Source of the DNA: Hofstenia miamia
Taxonomy: Eukaryota > Xenacoelomorpha > Acoela
Direction: 5' to 3'
DNA length: 64,000 nt
NCBI GenBank assembly: GCA_004352715.1
Contig: SCFE01000076.1
Span: 1,203,967 to 1,267,966, forward strand
Shown: one piece after another, positions 55,318-64,000 of the stretch
Numbering within the stretch: the stretch's first letter is position 1
Layout of the letters: every line of letters starts with the position of its first letter
Translations under genes and position numbers: made by a program
Notes under the pieces: generated by a model
The model's database searches: none
The model's input: only the letters and a program-made list of their open reading frames with translations
What the model was told of the DNA's origin: nothing

Positions 55318-55885
55318 NNNNNNNNNNNNNNNNNNNNNNNNNNNNNNNNNNNNNNNNNNNNNNNNNNNNNNNNNNNNNNNNNNNNNNNNNNNNNNNNNNN
55401 NNNNNNNNNNNNNNNNNNNNNNNNNNNNNNNNNNNNNNNNNNNNNNNNNNNNNNNNNNNNNNNNNNNNNNNNNNNNNNNNNNNNNNNNNNNNNNNNNNNN
55501 NNNNNNNNNNNNNNNNNNNNNNNNNNNNNNNNNNNNNNNNNNNNNNNNNNNNNNNNNNNNNNNNNNNNNNNNNNNNNNNNNNNNNNNNNNNNNNNNNNNN
55601 NNNNNNNNNNNNNNNNNNNNNNNNNNNNNNNNNNNNNNNNNNNNNNNNNNNNNNNNNNNNNNNNNNNNNNNNNNNNNNNNNNNNNNNNNNNNNNNNNNNN
55701 NNNNNNNNNNNNNNNNNNNNNNNNNNNNNNNNNNNNNNNNNNNNNNNNNNNNNNNNNNNNNNNNNNNNNNNNNNNNNNNNNNNNNNNNNNNNNNNNNNNN
55801 NNNNNNNNNNNNNNNNNNNNNNNNNNNNNNNNNNNNNNNNNNNNNNNNNNNNNNNNNNNNNNNNNNNNNNNNNNNNNNNNNNNNN
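55318..55885. other. Assembly gap (568 N)
   Basis: Run of N between the left arm and the C2H2 gene region. Confidence 0.95.
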
Positions 55886-56740
55886 CAAAACATTTTAAAT
55901 AAAATTCTAGATACATAATCAAATTTTACCTCATATATGCTTTAAATGAAAATTTTTAGTTATCAGAGAAAGAAATTGTGCATTTAGCAATAATTACAAA
56001 TCAATCAGAAGTAAATCATTTTAAAGATGATCATCACAAATCAACGAAAACAACTTATCCATTAATATCTTCATCAAAAAGATTCATATAAACACTACCA
56101 TGTTTTTAGATTATAAAACTCTTGGTTTCCCCATAGCATATTGCATCTAAGTGCTTATAGATTTACTTAACACTATACTAAGAGCTGAGAATATGTTTAC
56201 ATGTCTCAGGCTAAGAAAAGAATTACCACCATGCTTAAATTTTACCGCATTTTCCAGCCAGGGTTGTTTTGCAAAAATTGCCTAGAAACACATTAGTGAT
56301 GTTTTTAACAGAAGCTTTTAATCTGTCACATTCAAGTGTACTCAATTTAAAACCTTTTTATTACTTCATCCAGAATCCTGCAAAGAGAACCTGTCAATCA
56401 CATGAAAAGTTGACATTTTAAAGGCTTTTTACATTAAAACCCTCCCCCCACAAAATAAACAAGTTGTATTAAAAGCATTTTTTTAAAAGCTTTTCTTGGA
56501 GAACCTGTCAACATCAAATTAGTTAAAAGCTTTTTTTGCGTAAACTCACCTACTGGAGATATTTTAAGTACCATGAATTGACTTTATCGCAAAAGTTTCC
56601 CCTAATTGATTTTACTTATCGCTAATTGGATATTCTCCATCCAATCAAAACTCAATTTCTCCCACATTTAAATTTTTATTATCGTTGTTCATTATCATTT
56701 CAACTTTGGTTAAAAGCACTTTGTTTTCAACGTACTTTAA
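55886..56740. other. Non-coding leader of the C2H2 gene
   Basis: No ORF of note. It contains repeated AAAAGCTTTTTNNNRT-type words (56310-56530) around GAGAACCTGTCAA repeats (56385-56400 and 56500-56512). Confidence 0.4.
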
Positions 56741-56741
56741 A

Positions 56742-59105
56742 ATGTCTTTCATTAATGTGTCCGATTTTCTCTCTGCCTGGAACGCCAAATATGAGCAGAT
56801 CATAGAAGAAACCCTTTAAAAAGTGACTCAGAAATTAGCTTTGATGAAACCATGTAAGACATTCTTTTGTAAAATATATTATCTAAGAACTTTTTATTAT
56901 ATTCATAAAATTATATTTTAAATTTTAATCTAGAAAAATGTGTAATGTTTTTTGTATTAATCAAATTTTTTTAGCTTTGATAATATCCCGGAAGAACAAG
57001 AAAATTTCGAGGACTGGTCGCAAAATTTCGAAAATCAGGTCGACAAAATGATGATAGAATGCAAATGCTCTCAAATTGGATCAGGTAAAAGCAACACCCA
57101 GGGTGTCAACAATGTTTCCACAAACAACAACAGTGCGTGAGTACATAATATAGCATGTTTTTTTTGTGTTTACCATCTTTTCCAATATTAAAAATGCGAT
57201 AGAGTTTTTACAATTTAAATAATCCAATACTCTTGTCAATGTTTTTTTTTAATTCAAAAATAATTTATTTTAATTGTCATGGCTATTTCCTAGCCATTAT
57301 TTATTTTTTTTAAAATAAAACACATTTGCAATTTCATTGAAAACAATTACTGATTTTTAATTAATTAATGAGATTTTAAAACTTTGCAGATGTATTTTTT
57401 CAAAATTTTATTGTTGATACTAGAACAAATCTTTGAAATTACACAGATGTGTGTTTTATTATTTTTGTTATTATTTTTGACATTCTTACAGAATGTTAAC
57501 ACTTGTTTATTTGTTAAAATGTATTTTCATTTAAACATGTGTGTGCATTATCTGGCTTTTACTGAATACACTTTTTATAAATGTTTTCAATACACTATCT
57601 ATTTTAAATAATTTCCATTTTGGAATGAATACTCAATTTATTTGTTAAAATGTCAATTTATACTCTCTGTTTATTATAGAACATCGAGTGTCTCCTCATT
57701 TGCAGTTTATTATTTAATATGCTACAAGATTACCAGCTCTCTCCATGCATTTTTATAATTGCATAATTATTTTTAAGTGTCTTGCATGCTCCATTAGTCA
57801 TTCAGTGTTTCCTCAATACACATTTTAAATGTAATTAGTGTTTTACAGGAAGGGAGAGTTACCATTATTGAATGCTTATTTTTTTACATGTGCATGTGTT
57901 AATATCTATTTACATTACACTGACATATTTTTATCTAACACCCAGGTTTTTTTAGGGTGACTATGAGATGTTATTTATTTAGTTAAACATAAAATTGTTT
58001 AAAAGAGTTTTAAAAAATACGAGGTGTTATCACTTAATTTGATTTTATTTTAAATAATGCCTTTGGGTGAATACTTGATTTATTTTGTTAAAATGTAATT
58101 TGGTTTAAACATGCATGTGTATTATTTGTTTTATATCTCTATTACTGATTACATGTTTTACATACATTACTATTTTCCCTCTATACCATGTTTATGCATA
58201 TTTTTTCTCTTTCTGGTTTATATATTTTTAAAATTCAAATGCATGTCAAAAACAAAATTATTTCATCTTTGAAAAAACAAGTTGCATCTATGTTAAAATC
58301 TAAAATATTCTATCTGTGTTTTTTTAAATTTTTCCAATTTTCCCTCACACCTTACTAATACATGGTCTATTTAGACCAAAGACACTGTCTCAATATTTCT
58401 GTGGTTTGTGTCAATATAATAACCCCCACCCAAAACAAATGAGGTCACACCTTCACACGAGACATAAGCAAACAACAGTTAATTTTTGTTTGTTTTGCAA
58501 GATTTATTTTGGAAGCAAGGCTGAGCTACATAAACATTTTGATAAAAACCATCCAAATGAGATTCCGTCAACTTCAACTTTGAATAATAATAGCCATGAA
58601 TTTACCATACAGAGATCAGAGAATGCATGTCAAGGTGCTTATTGAAATTATTTATCCAACCAACTTAATTTGATTGATGTTTATGAGGCGTTTGCAAACC
58701 ATTACAAGCCAATACATGAGGTAATTTCAAACAAGGTTTCCACACATTATTCTGCAAAAATTTATTTAACGTGTGAGATTGAGATGGTGTAACCCATTGA
58801 AAATAATGAAGAAAAGTCAGTGGTACTCCATCCAACATCTCATCCTATATCAGTTTTCAGAGCAGGTCTAAGTGAAGCAAATTTCTATTACCTAGTTGAC
58901 CAGATTGCAGGTTAGTATGTACGCAACAAGTGGGAGTGGGTTTATTTAAAAAAACATCAACAGAGTTGGACTTCATGTTTCCAAATATCACCCAAGTCAT
59001 TGAGGATCCAATATTCCACTACCTGGGCATCTTAGAAAAAACCACTTCCTTGTAAATCCAAAAACAGGACAATCAAACCTCTGCTTTGTCTACTCTATCT
59101 TAGCC
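56742..59105 (+). pseudogene. C2H2-finger protein of PolB-linked element type, decayed
   Basis: ATG 56742 starts MSFINVSDFLSAWNAKYEQI, then a shift and SDSEISFDET before a GT. A second block after TTTTTTAG (56966-57134) reads NIPEEQENFEDWSQNFENQV and ends at GTGAGT, so introns seem present. At 58378 come two C2H2-like fingers: YFCGLCQYNNPHPKQMRSHL and NFCLFCKIYFGSKAELHKHF. After stops, HPISVFRAGLSEANFYYLVD, SGSGF and NHFLVNPKTGQSN follow up to the gap. That last region resembles the N-terminal part of large invertebrate proteins carrying family-B polymerase domains. The polymerase itself would lie in the gap. Five or more lesions. Confidence 0.55.
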
Positions 59106-60105
59106 NNNNNNNNNNNNNNNNNNNNNNNNNNNNNNNNNNNNNNNNNNNNNNNNNNNNNNNNNNNNNNNNNNNNNNNNNNNNNNNNNNNNNNNNNNNNNNN
59201 NNNNNNNNNNNNNNNNNNNNNNNNNNNNNNNNNNNNNNNNNNNNNNNNNNNNNNNNNNNNNNNNNNNNNNNNNNNNNNNNNNNNNNNNNNNNNNNNNNNN
59301 NNNNNNNNNNNNNNNNNNNNNNNNNNNNNNNNNNNNNNNNNNNNNNNNNNNNNNNNNNNNNNNNNNNNNNNNNNNNNNNNNNNNNNNNNNNNNNNNNNNN
59401 NNNNNNNNNNNNNNNNNNNNNNNNNNNNNNNNNNNNNNNNNNNNNNNNNNNNNNNNNNNNNNNNNNNNNNNNNNNNNNNNNNNNNNNNNNNNNNNNNNNN
59501 NNNNNNNNNNNNNNNNNNNNNNNNNNNNNNNNNNNNNNNNNNNNNNNNNNNNNNNNNNNNNNNNNNNNNNNNNNNNNNNNNNNNNNNNNNNNNNNNNNNN
59601 NNNNNNNNNNNNNNNNNNNNNNNNNNNNNNNNNNNNNNNNNNNNNNNNNNNNNNNNNNNNNNNNNNNNNNNNNNNNNNNNNNNNNNNNNNNNNNNNNNNN
59701 NNNNNNNNNNNNNNNNNNNNNNNNNNNNNNNNNNNNNNNNNNNNNNNNNNNNNNNNNNNNNNNNNNNNNNNNNNNNNNNNNNNNNNNNNNNNNNNNNNNN
59801 NNNNNNNNNNNNNNNNNNNNNNNNNNNNNNNNNNNNNNNNNNNNNNNNNNNNNNNNNNNNNNNNNNNNNNNNNNNNNNNNNNNNNNNNNNNNNNNNNNNN
59901 NNNNNNNNNNNNNNNNNNNNNNNNNNNNNNNNNNNNNNNNNNNNNNNNNNNNNNNNNNNNNNNNNNNNNNNNNNNNNNNNNNNNNNNNNNNNNNNNNNNN
60001 NNNNNNNNNNNNNNNNNNNNNNNNNNNNNNNNNNNNNNNNNNNNNNNNNNNNNNNNNNNNNNNNNNNNNNNNNNNNNNNNNNNNNNNNNNNNNNNNNNNN
60101 NNNNN
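59106..60105. other. Assembly gap (1000 N)
   Basis: Exactly 1000 N, a placeholder of unknown true size; it hides the rest of the C2H2/PolB-type gene. Confidence 0.95.
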
Positions 60106-60219
60106 CAAATAGACTTTGTAATTTTGCAAATTTTTACAATGTTAGATGATAAAGACAAATGTGTAACACTTTCTCTCAACAATGGACATCATTTAGAATT
60201 GTGTATAGTTGATAAATAA
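60106..60219 (+). CDS. Unrecognised protein C-terminus, right copy (cut by gap)
   Basis: QIDFVILQIFTMLDD and NNGHHLELCIVDK then TAA, matching the left copy residue for residue over the visible part. The N-terminus is in the gap. Confidence 0.45.
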   Translation, partial: QIDFVILQIFTMLDDKDKCVTLSLNNGHHLELCIVDK

Positions 60220-60738
60220 ATAAAATGTAGTTTGTTGAGTGTTTATCTTTTTTATACATACATGTATATGTATACATCTAATTAAATAACAAAGTACAAG
60301 AAAATACTAATATATAGATATTCATTTCAACATTACCAACTTTGCATAATCTTAAAATATTTGTTATTCTAAAAACCTGGCATAGGTTAAAAACTAAAAA
60401 ATAACTAATTCAAGTTAAAACATAGCAAAATTTATATAACATTCTTGCTTAAATACTTTTTGTTCTAAAAACTTTACATGGGCTAGCTAAAAATGGTAAA
60501 TTCATATAGTCATATACATTGATATATTTTTTTGTTTAAAAAAAATTTAGCTGGTCGAGTATTGTATTTTGTTAGCATCATCTAGTGGAAATTAAATTCA
60601 TTCCTACTAAAAAATTATTGGCTTCCAACCTCCAGATCTTCTAGCATTTATTCACTCTTGATTTTTATTGGATATCAAATTTTCATGGTATAAAATGATG
60701 AAAATTGAAAAATTTATCATTAGATCTTTTAAAAAAAT

Positions 60739-61092
60739 GTCCTTGCCAAAAATCCAAATTTTTTAAACATGATGCTGAGGGTGTATCAGAAGTTAGATCA
60801 GGTGAAAGAACCTCCAAATTTAATCAAAGTGGGAGACCTCCAAGTCTATGAATGGCGGACCATGATAGATGTCAGAAGGGTGAACACAAGGTATGGCAAT
60901 GGGATCCGCATAGATTTGGATAGAAACAAGTTTTTTTATTTGCCAAGACGATATTTACAAGCAATAGAAAAGGGAGACGAGAGTGATCTTGTTGGTGCGC
61001 TGGTTCAATTAACAGAGAAGCCATCTAGTAATCATTATCCACAGCTGTTTTTACAACAAAGTGACTTTTTTCAGACTAAGTTTAGTGTGTAA
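60739..61092 (+). CDS. NTRYG-motif small protein, right (intact-looking) copy
   Basis: An uninterrupted frame from MMLRVYQKLDQVKEPPNLIK (ATG at 60769; an upstream CTTGCCAAAAATCCAAAT segment holds a possible earlier start lost by a stop in this copy) through VYEWRTMIDVRRVNTRYGNG, IRIDLDRNKFFYLPRRYLQA and LVGALVQLTEKPSSNHYPQL to TAA at 61090-61092; 107 residues. It shares the NTRYG...LPRRY signature with ORF A at 49290-49832. It is located next to the right TIR, pointing toward it. Perhaps a single-stranded-nucleic-acid-binding accessory protein of the element; this is inference. Confidence 0.6.
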   Translation, partial: VLAKNPNFLNMMLRVYQKLDQVKEPPNLIKVGDLQVYEWRTMIDVRRVNTRYGNGIRIDLDRNKFFYLPRRYLQAIEKGDESDLVGALVQLTEKPSSNHYPQLFLQQSDFFQTKFSV

Positions 61093-61296
61093 TAAAAACT
61101 TATTGTGAATGTTAGTATACTGATTTACCTCATTTTTCACACAATCTTTTCTATATTTTAAATAGCTAGAACTTTTTTTGGTAATTAGCAATATTTCATC
61201 GCTATATTTTATTTAAAAATAGATTATTCATGTATCTCCCTATCTTTTATATCATGTTAGAATATTAAATTGCTAATTTTCACAATTATATGCATA

Positions 61297-61331
61297 CAGT
61301 ATTGGTCAGAAATGATTGTACACCCCTAAAA
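61297..61331. repeat. Tc1/mariner-like end at the arm/TIR junction
   Basis: TA then CAGTATTGGTCAGAAATGAT and TGTACACCCC has the form of a Tc1/mariner terminus and lies exactly where the inverted arm stops. No partner is seen. Confidence 0.4.
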
Positions 61332-61356
61332 TATTTGTTTATATTCAAAAATTAAT

Positions 61357-61844
61357 CATTAGAAATCATGGAAAACAGATCAACAAAACATAATGTGTGT
61401 TAAGGAATTTTGACAAAAGCAAAATACAGTTTTTTGAAATTTCGCAAATTACATTGTAAACATTGTATGTGTGTAGTCATTAGAAATCATGGAAAAAACA
61501 ATAATGGGGTATATATTAACAAGATGCAATGTATGCAAACAATTGTTACGTGTATATTAACATGAATGAAATTAGTCATATAAAACAGTGTAAACTAAAT
61601 TGGCCATAATATGAATCATTTGTAAGCAAACCCATTTTAAAAACCAATTAGTGATAAGTGTCAAATATGCATTAATGTTTTACCCTAACCTGTCAAAAAG
61701 CACTTTGCAAGCTGTCAAAACAAGTAGGTGAGTCAGCACTTAAAACAAGTTTCTGATATTCACTATCACGTGACATGTGACGTCATAAGCTCTGACCAAT
61801 CAGAGGCGTTTTTGCGTGTTCTCCCATCATCCTATCTTACTACT
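61357..61844 (-). repeat. Right terminal inverted repeat
   Basis: Inverted copy of 48303-48960 (with fewer internal repeat units), ending TATCTTACTACT at 61844. Confidence 0.85.
61729..61801. promoter_or_regulatory. Promoter-like motif cluster in the right TIR
   Basis: Mirror copy of the left cluster: TGAGTCAGCA (61729-61738), CACGTG (61767-61772), TGACGTCA (61778-61785) and CCAATC (61796-61801). Substitutions and indels between the repeats fall around but not within these sites. Confidence 0.5.
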
Positions 61845-62233
61845 GACAGTACAAAATTTTTACTAGTTGAGTAATGCATTTTTCATTAGGACATATTACA
61901 AGGTTTGTTTTGCTTAAAAAGGAGAAATTGAAATATAGTGAAACAAACTTAAAAGTATACTTAAATTTTACAAAAAGAAACAAGAAAAAGAAGTTAGATT
62001 TCATTAAAAATTGAAACAATAGGATGCAATGCGATCATAATGGGAACAGTAATCTTTCAAATTCAACAAAAATGTTAAACATCTCATTAAATAATGCTTT
62101 AAACTTTCTGAAACCCATTCCAATCCCTTTTAAATAAAAAATTATGTCTAGTAACTTATTTTCAAGTTAATAGGACAAAGGGTTCTCATAGAATGTGTTT
62201 TATATTGGAAATGTATTTTTATATTACTTTTAA
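61845..62233. other. Flank beyond the right TIR
   Basis: AT-rich, no gene or repeat recognised. Confidence 0.5.
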
Positions 62234-62282
62234 NNNNNNNNNNNNNNNNNNNNNNNNNNNNNNNNNNNNNNNNNNNNNNNNN
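62234..62282. other. Assembly gap (49 N)
   Basis: Run of N that removes the 3' acceptor strand of the right tRNA-like copy. Confidence 0.95.
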
Positions 62283-62351
62283 GACAGGATTTAAACCTGT
62301 AATTTCCGTATTAGAAACGACTGTGTTGTCTTACACTACGAATCTGTAAAA
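62283..62351 (-). pseudogene. tRNA-like gene, right copy (truncated by gap)
   Basis: Reverse complement matches 52250-52312: acceptor 5' strand, D arm, loop TTCTAAT with CTA, and T arm are present; the 3' acceptor strand lies in N. The anticodon stem here reads GTCGT/ACGGA. Confidence 0.5.
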
Positions 62352-62403
62352 TACTTTTTAGCAATAGACAAGCTACCCAAAATTATATATATATATATAT
62401 ACT

Positions 62404-63026
62404 TACAACTTTATAGCAATTTATTAAATATATGTTTTTTCCAAAAATCGATTGCGTTAGCAATTAGTGGGTATATGAAATCTCCATTAAATTCAACCTT
62501 AATGGGAGTCAATTGAAAATTGGTGGCATCCTTGTTTGGAATGCCAACACGAAATATTCCAGCATTCTTTTTAGCCATCAGCATCTGTAACTGGATTTGG
62601 CCATAGTACTTGGGGGTTAACTTGAAATTATCATCATAACTTCACTTCAATTACATAGTCATGTGGTATATTTTACGCAAATATAAACCACATTTGTTAA
62701 TCTAAAATAATGCTGATTAAGTCGCATATGTATGTCATGTAAATTTATACATAACTATTAATTTTATCTGAGTACAAATATTTAGTTTTAGTACTAGCTA
62801 TTATGTAATCATTCTGCTACCTCTATTCCATGAACATTTGAAATGAGATCTATTATGTTCTGTTCAAATAAGAGGCCTCTTTTCATCGCTTGTGTTTGCA
62901 AGATCTTTCCTCCCAGCACTTTATTTACCAAACAACCATCTGGTGTTGAACATCTTGACATCTCATAAATTATCAATGCTGTTATGCAAACAAACCTGAA
63001 TTTCTTCCATGTGTCACATCTTGATT
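62404..63026 (-). pseudogene. YqaJ nuclease, right copy
   Basis: Inverted copy of 51535-52184. It keeps RCSTPDGCLVNKVLGG and YYGQIQLQMLMAKKNAGIF but has lost 32 bases just after the VIEVK codons (around 62640), which shifts the frame. So it is broken independently of the left copy. The 5' part with the SWIM finger lies in the final gap. Confidence 0.75.
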
Positions 63027-64000
63027 NNNNNNNNNNNNNNNNNNNNNNNNNNNNNNNNNNNNNNNNNNNNNNNNNNNNNNNNNNNNNNNNNNNNNNNNNN
63101 NNNNNNNNNNNNNNNNNNNNNNNNNNNNNNNNNNNNNNNNNNNNNNNNNNNNNNNNNNNNNNNNNNNNNNNNNNNNNNNNNNNNNNNNNNNNNNNNNNNN
63201 NNNNNNNNNNNNNNNNNNNNNNNNNNNNNNNNNNNNNNNNNNNNNNNNNNNNNNNNNNNNNNNNNNNNNNNNNNNNNNNNNNNNNNNNNNNNNNNNNNNN
63301 NNNNNNNNNNNNNNNNNNNNNNNNNNNNNNNNNNNNNNNNNNNNNNNNNNNNNNNNNNNNNNNNNNNNNNNNNNNNNNNNNNNNNNNNNNNNNNNNNNNN
63401 NNNNNNNNNNNNNNNNNNNNNNNNNNNNNNNNNNNNNNNNNNNNNNNNNNNNNNNNNNNNNNNNNNNNNNNNNNNNNNNNNNNNNNNNNNNNNNNNNNNN
63501 NNNNNNNNNNNNNNNNNNNNNNNNNNNNNNNNNNNNNNNNNNNNNNNNNNNNNNNNNNNNNNNNNNNNNNNNNNNNNNNNNNNNNNNNNNNNNNNNNNNN
63601 NNNNNNNNNNNNNNNNNNNNNNNNNNNNNNNNNNNNNNNNNNNNNNNNNNNNNNNNNNNNNNNNNNNNNNNNNNNNNNNNNNNNNNNNNNNNNNNNNNNN
63701 NNNNNNNNNNNNNNNNNNNNNNNNNNNNNNNNNNNNNNNNNNNNNNNNNNNNNNNNNNNNNNNNNNNNNNNNNNNNNNNNNNNNNNNNNNNNNNNNNNNN
63801 NNNNNNNNNNNNNNNNNNNNNNNNNNNNNNNNNNNNNNNNNNNNNNNNNNNNNNNNNNNNNNNNNNNNNNNNNNNNNNNNNNNNNNNNNNNNNNNNNNNN
63901 NNNNNNNNNNNNNNNNNNNNNNNNNNNNNNNNNNNNNNNNNNNNNNNNNNNNNNNNNNNNNNNNNNNNNNNNNNNNNNNNNNNNNNNNNNNNNNNNNNNN
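63027..64000. other. Assembly gap to the end of the window
   Basis: Run of 974 N. Confidence 0.95.

Larger units (their letters stand above)
60106..61296 (+). repeat. Right arm of the inner 1.2-kb inverted repeat
   Basis: Reverse complement of 54045-55239. It joins the inner side of the right TIR region at 61297, where the left arm instead joins tandem-repeat sequence. Confidence 0.9.
48303..61844. mobile_element. Large YqaJ/C2H2-type DNA element complex bounded by long TIRs
   Basis: Two long inverted repeats (48303-48960 and 61357-61844 reversed) bound 13.5 kb. Both begin AGTAGTAAGATA at the outer edge. Inside are the decayed genes listed below plus two N runs. Content (SWIM-YqaJ nuclease, C2H2 protein whose downstream region resembles the N-terminus of proteins linked to family-B polymerases in large invertebrate elements) suggests a Polinton-like self-replicating element, but no polymerase, integrase or capsid gene is visible, so the family is an inference. 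The flanking bases do not form a target duplication, so the two ends may belong to different insertions. Confidence 0.6.

Noticed and set aside
57384-57611. 75-residue Leu/Phe-rich ORF
   Set aside because: Poly-T-rich sequence translates to apparent membrane segments; lies in a probable intron of the C2H2 gene.

Overview
The window is a gap-containing piece of an AT-rich metazoan nuclear genome. Its one clear host gene has spliceosomal GT-AG introns, and the rest is old and partly nested eukaryotic transposable elements. Most coding remains are broken by stops and frameshifts. The species cannot be fixed from the sequence; the mix of mariner/Tc1, hAT, P-like, Penelope-like, non-LTR, Ty3/gypsy and a PolB/YqaJ-type element fits an invertebrate.

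506-27302 (+): a complete DEAH-box RNA helicase gene that I recognise as DHX35. It has nine exons and joins to 717 codons including the stop, with all helicase motifs present. Introns range from 47 nt (intron 1) to 10.2 kb (intron 7). Intron 4 holds an antisense non-LTR reverse transcriptase fragment. Intron 7 holds a 2.1-kb inverted-repeat element, a hAT-like fragment, a mariner-like element with perfect 30-bp ends, a second transposase fragment of that family and a mariner remnant.

27.9-40.8 kb: a graveyard of elements. It contains a THAP/P-element-like pseudogene, an antisense non-LTR retrotransposon interrupted by a 1.28-kb hAT-like element with an 8-bp target duplication (carrying a PHD-like zinc-finger piece), a scrambled second non-LTR element with a TA microsatellite in its reverse transcriptase, a Penelope-like element with a GIY-YIG remnant, and a deleted Tc1 element.

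42.1-46.8 kb (-): a decayed Ty3/gypsy element with gag-like, protease, RT/RNase H and integrase parts.

46.9-63.0 kb: the most unusual part. Long inverted repeats with promoter-like motifs (48303 onward and ending at 61844) bracket a decayed SWIM zinc finger/YqaJ nuclease gene, a C2H2-finger gene of a type linked to PolB-encoding elements, two small paralogous proteins sharing an NTRYG...LP(K/R)RY signature, and a compact tRNA-like gene with a possible CTA anticodon. Two inverted duplications (54045-55239 against 60106-61296, and 51535-52312 against 62283-63026) make the region nearly mirror-symmetric. The repeat copies differ by substitutions and indels.

Several N runs are flanked by direct duplications of the same sequence (17.8, 18.57, 28.69, 32.62 and 33.36 kb), which looks like scaffolding error; the fine structure there should not be trusted.
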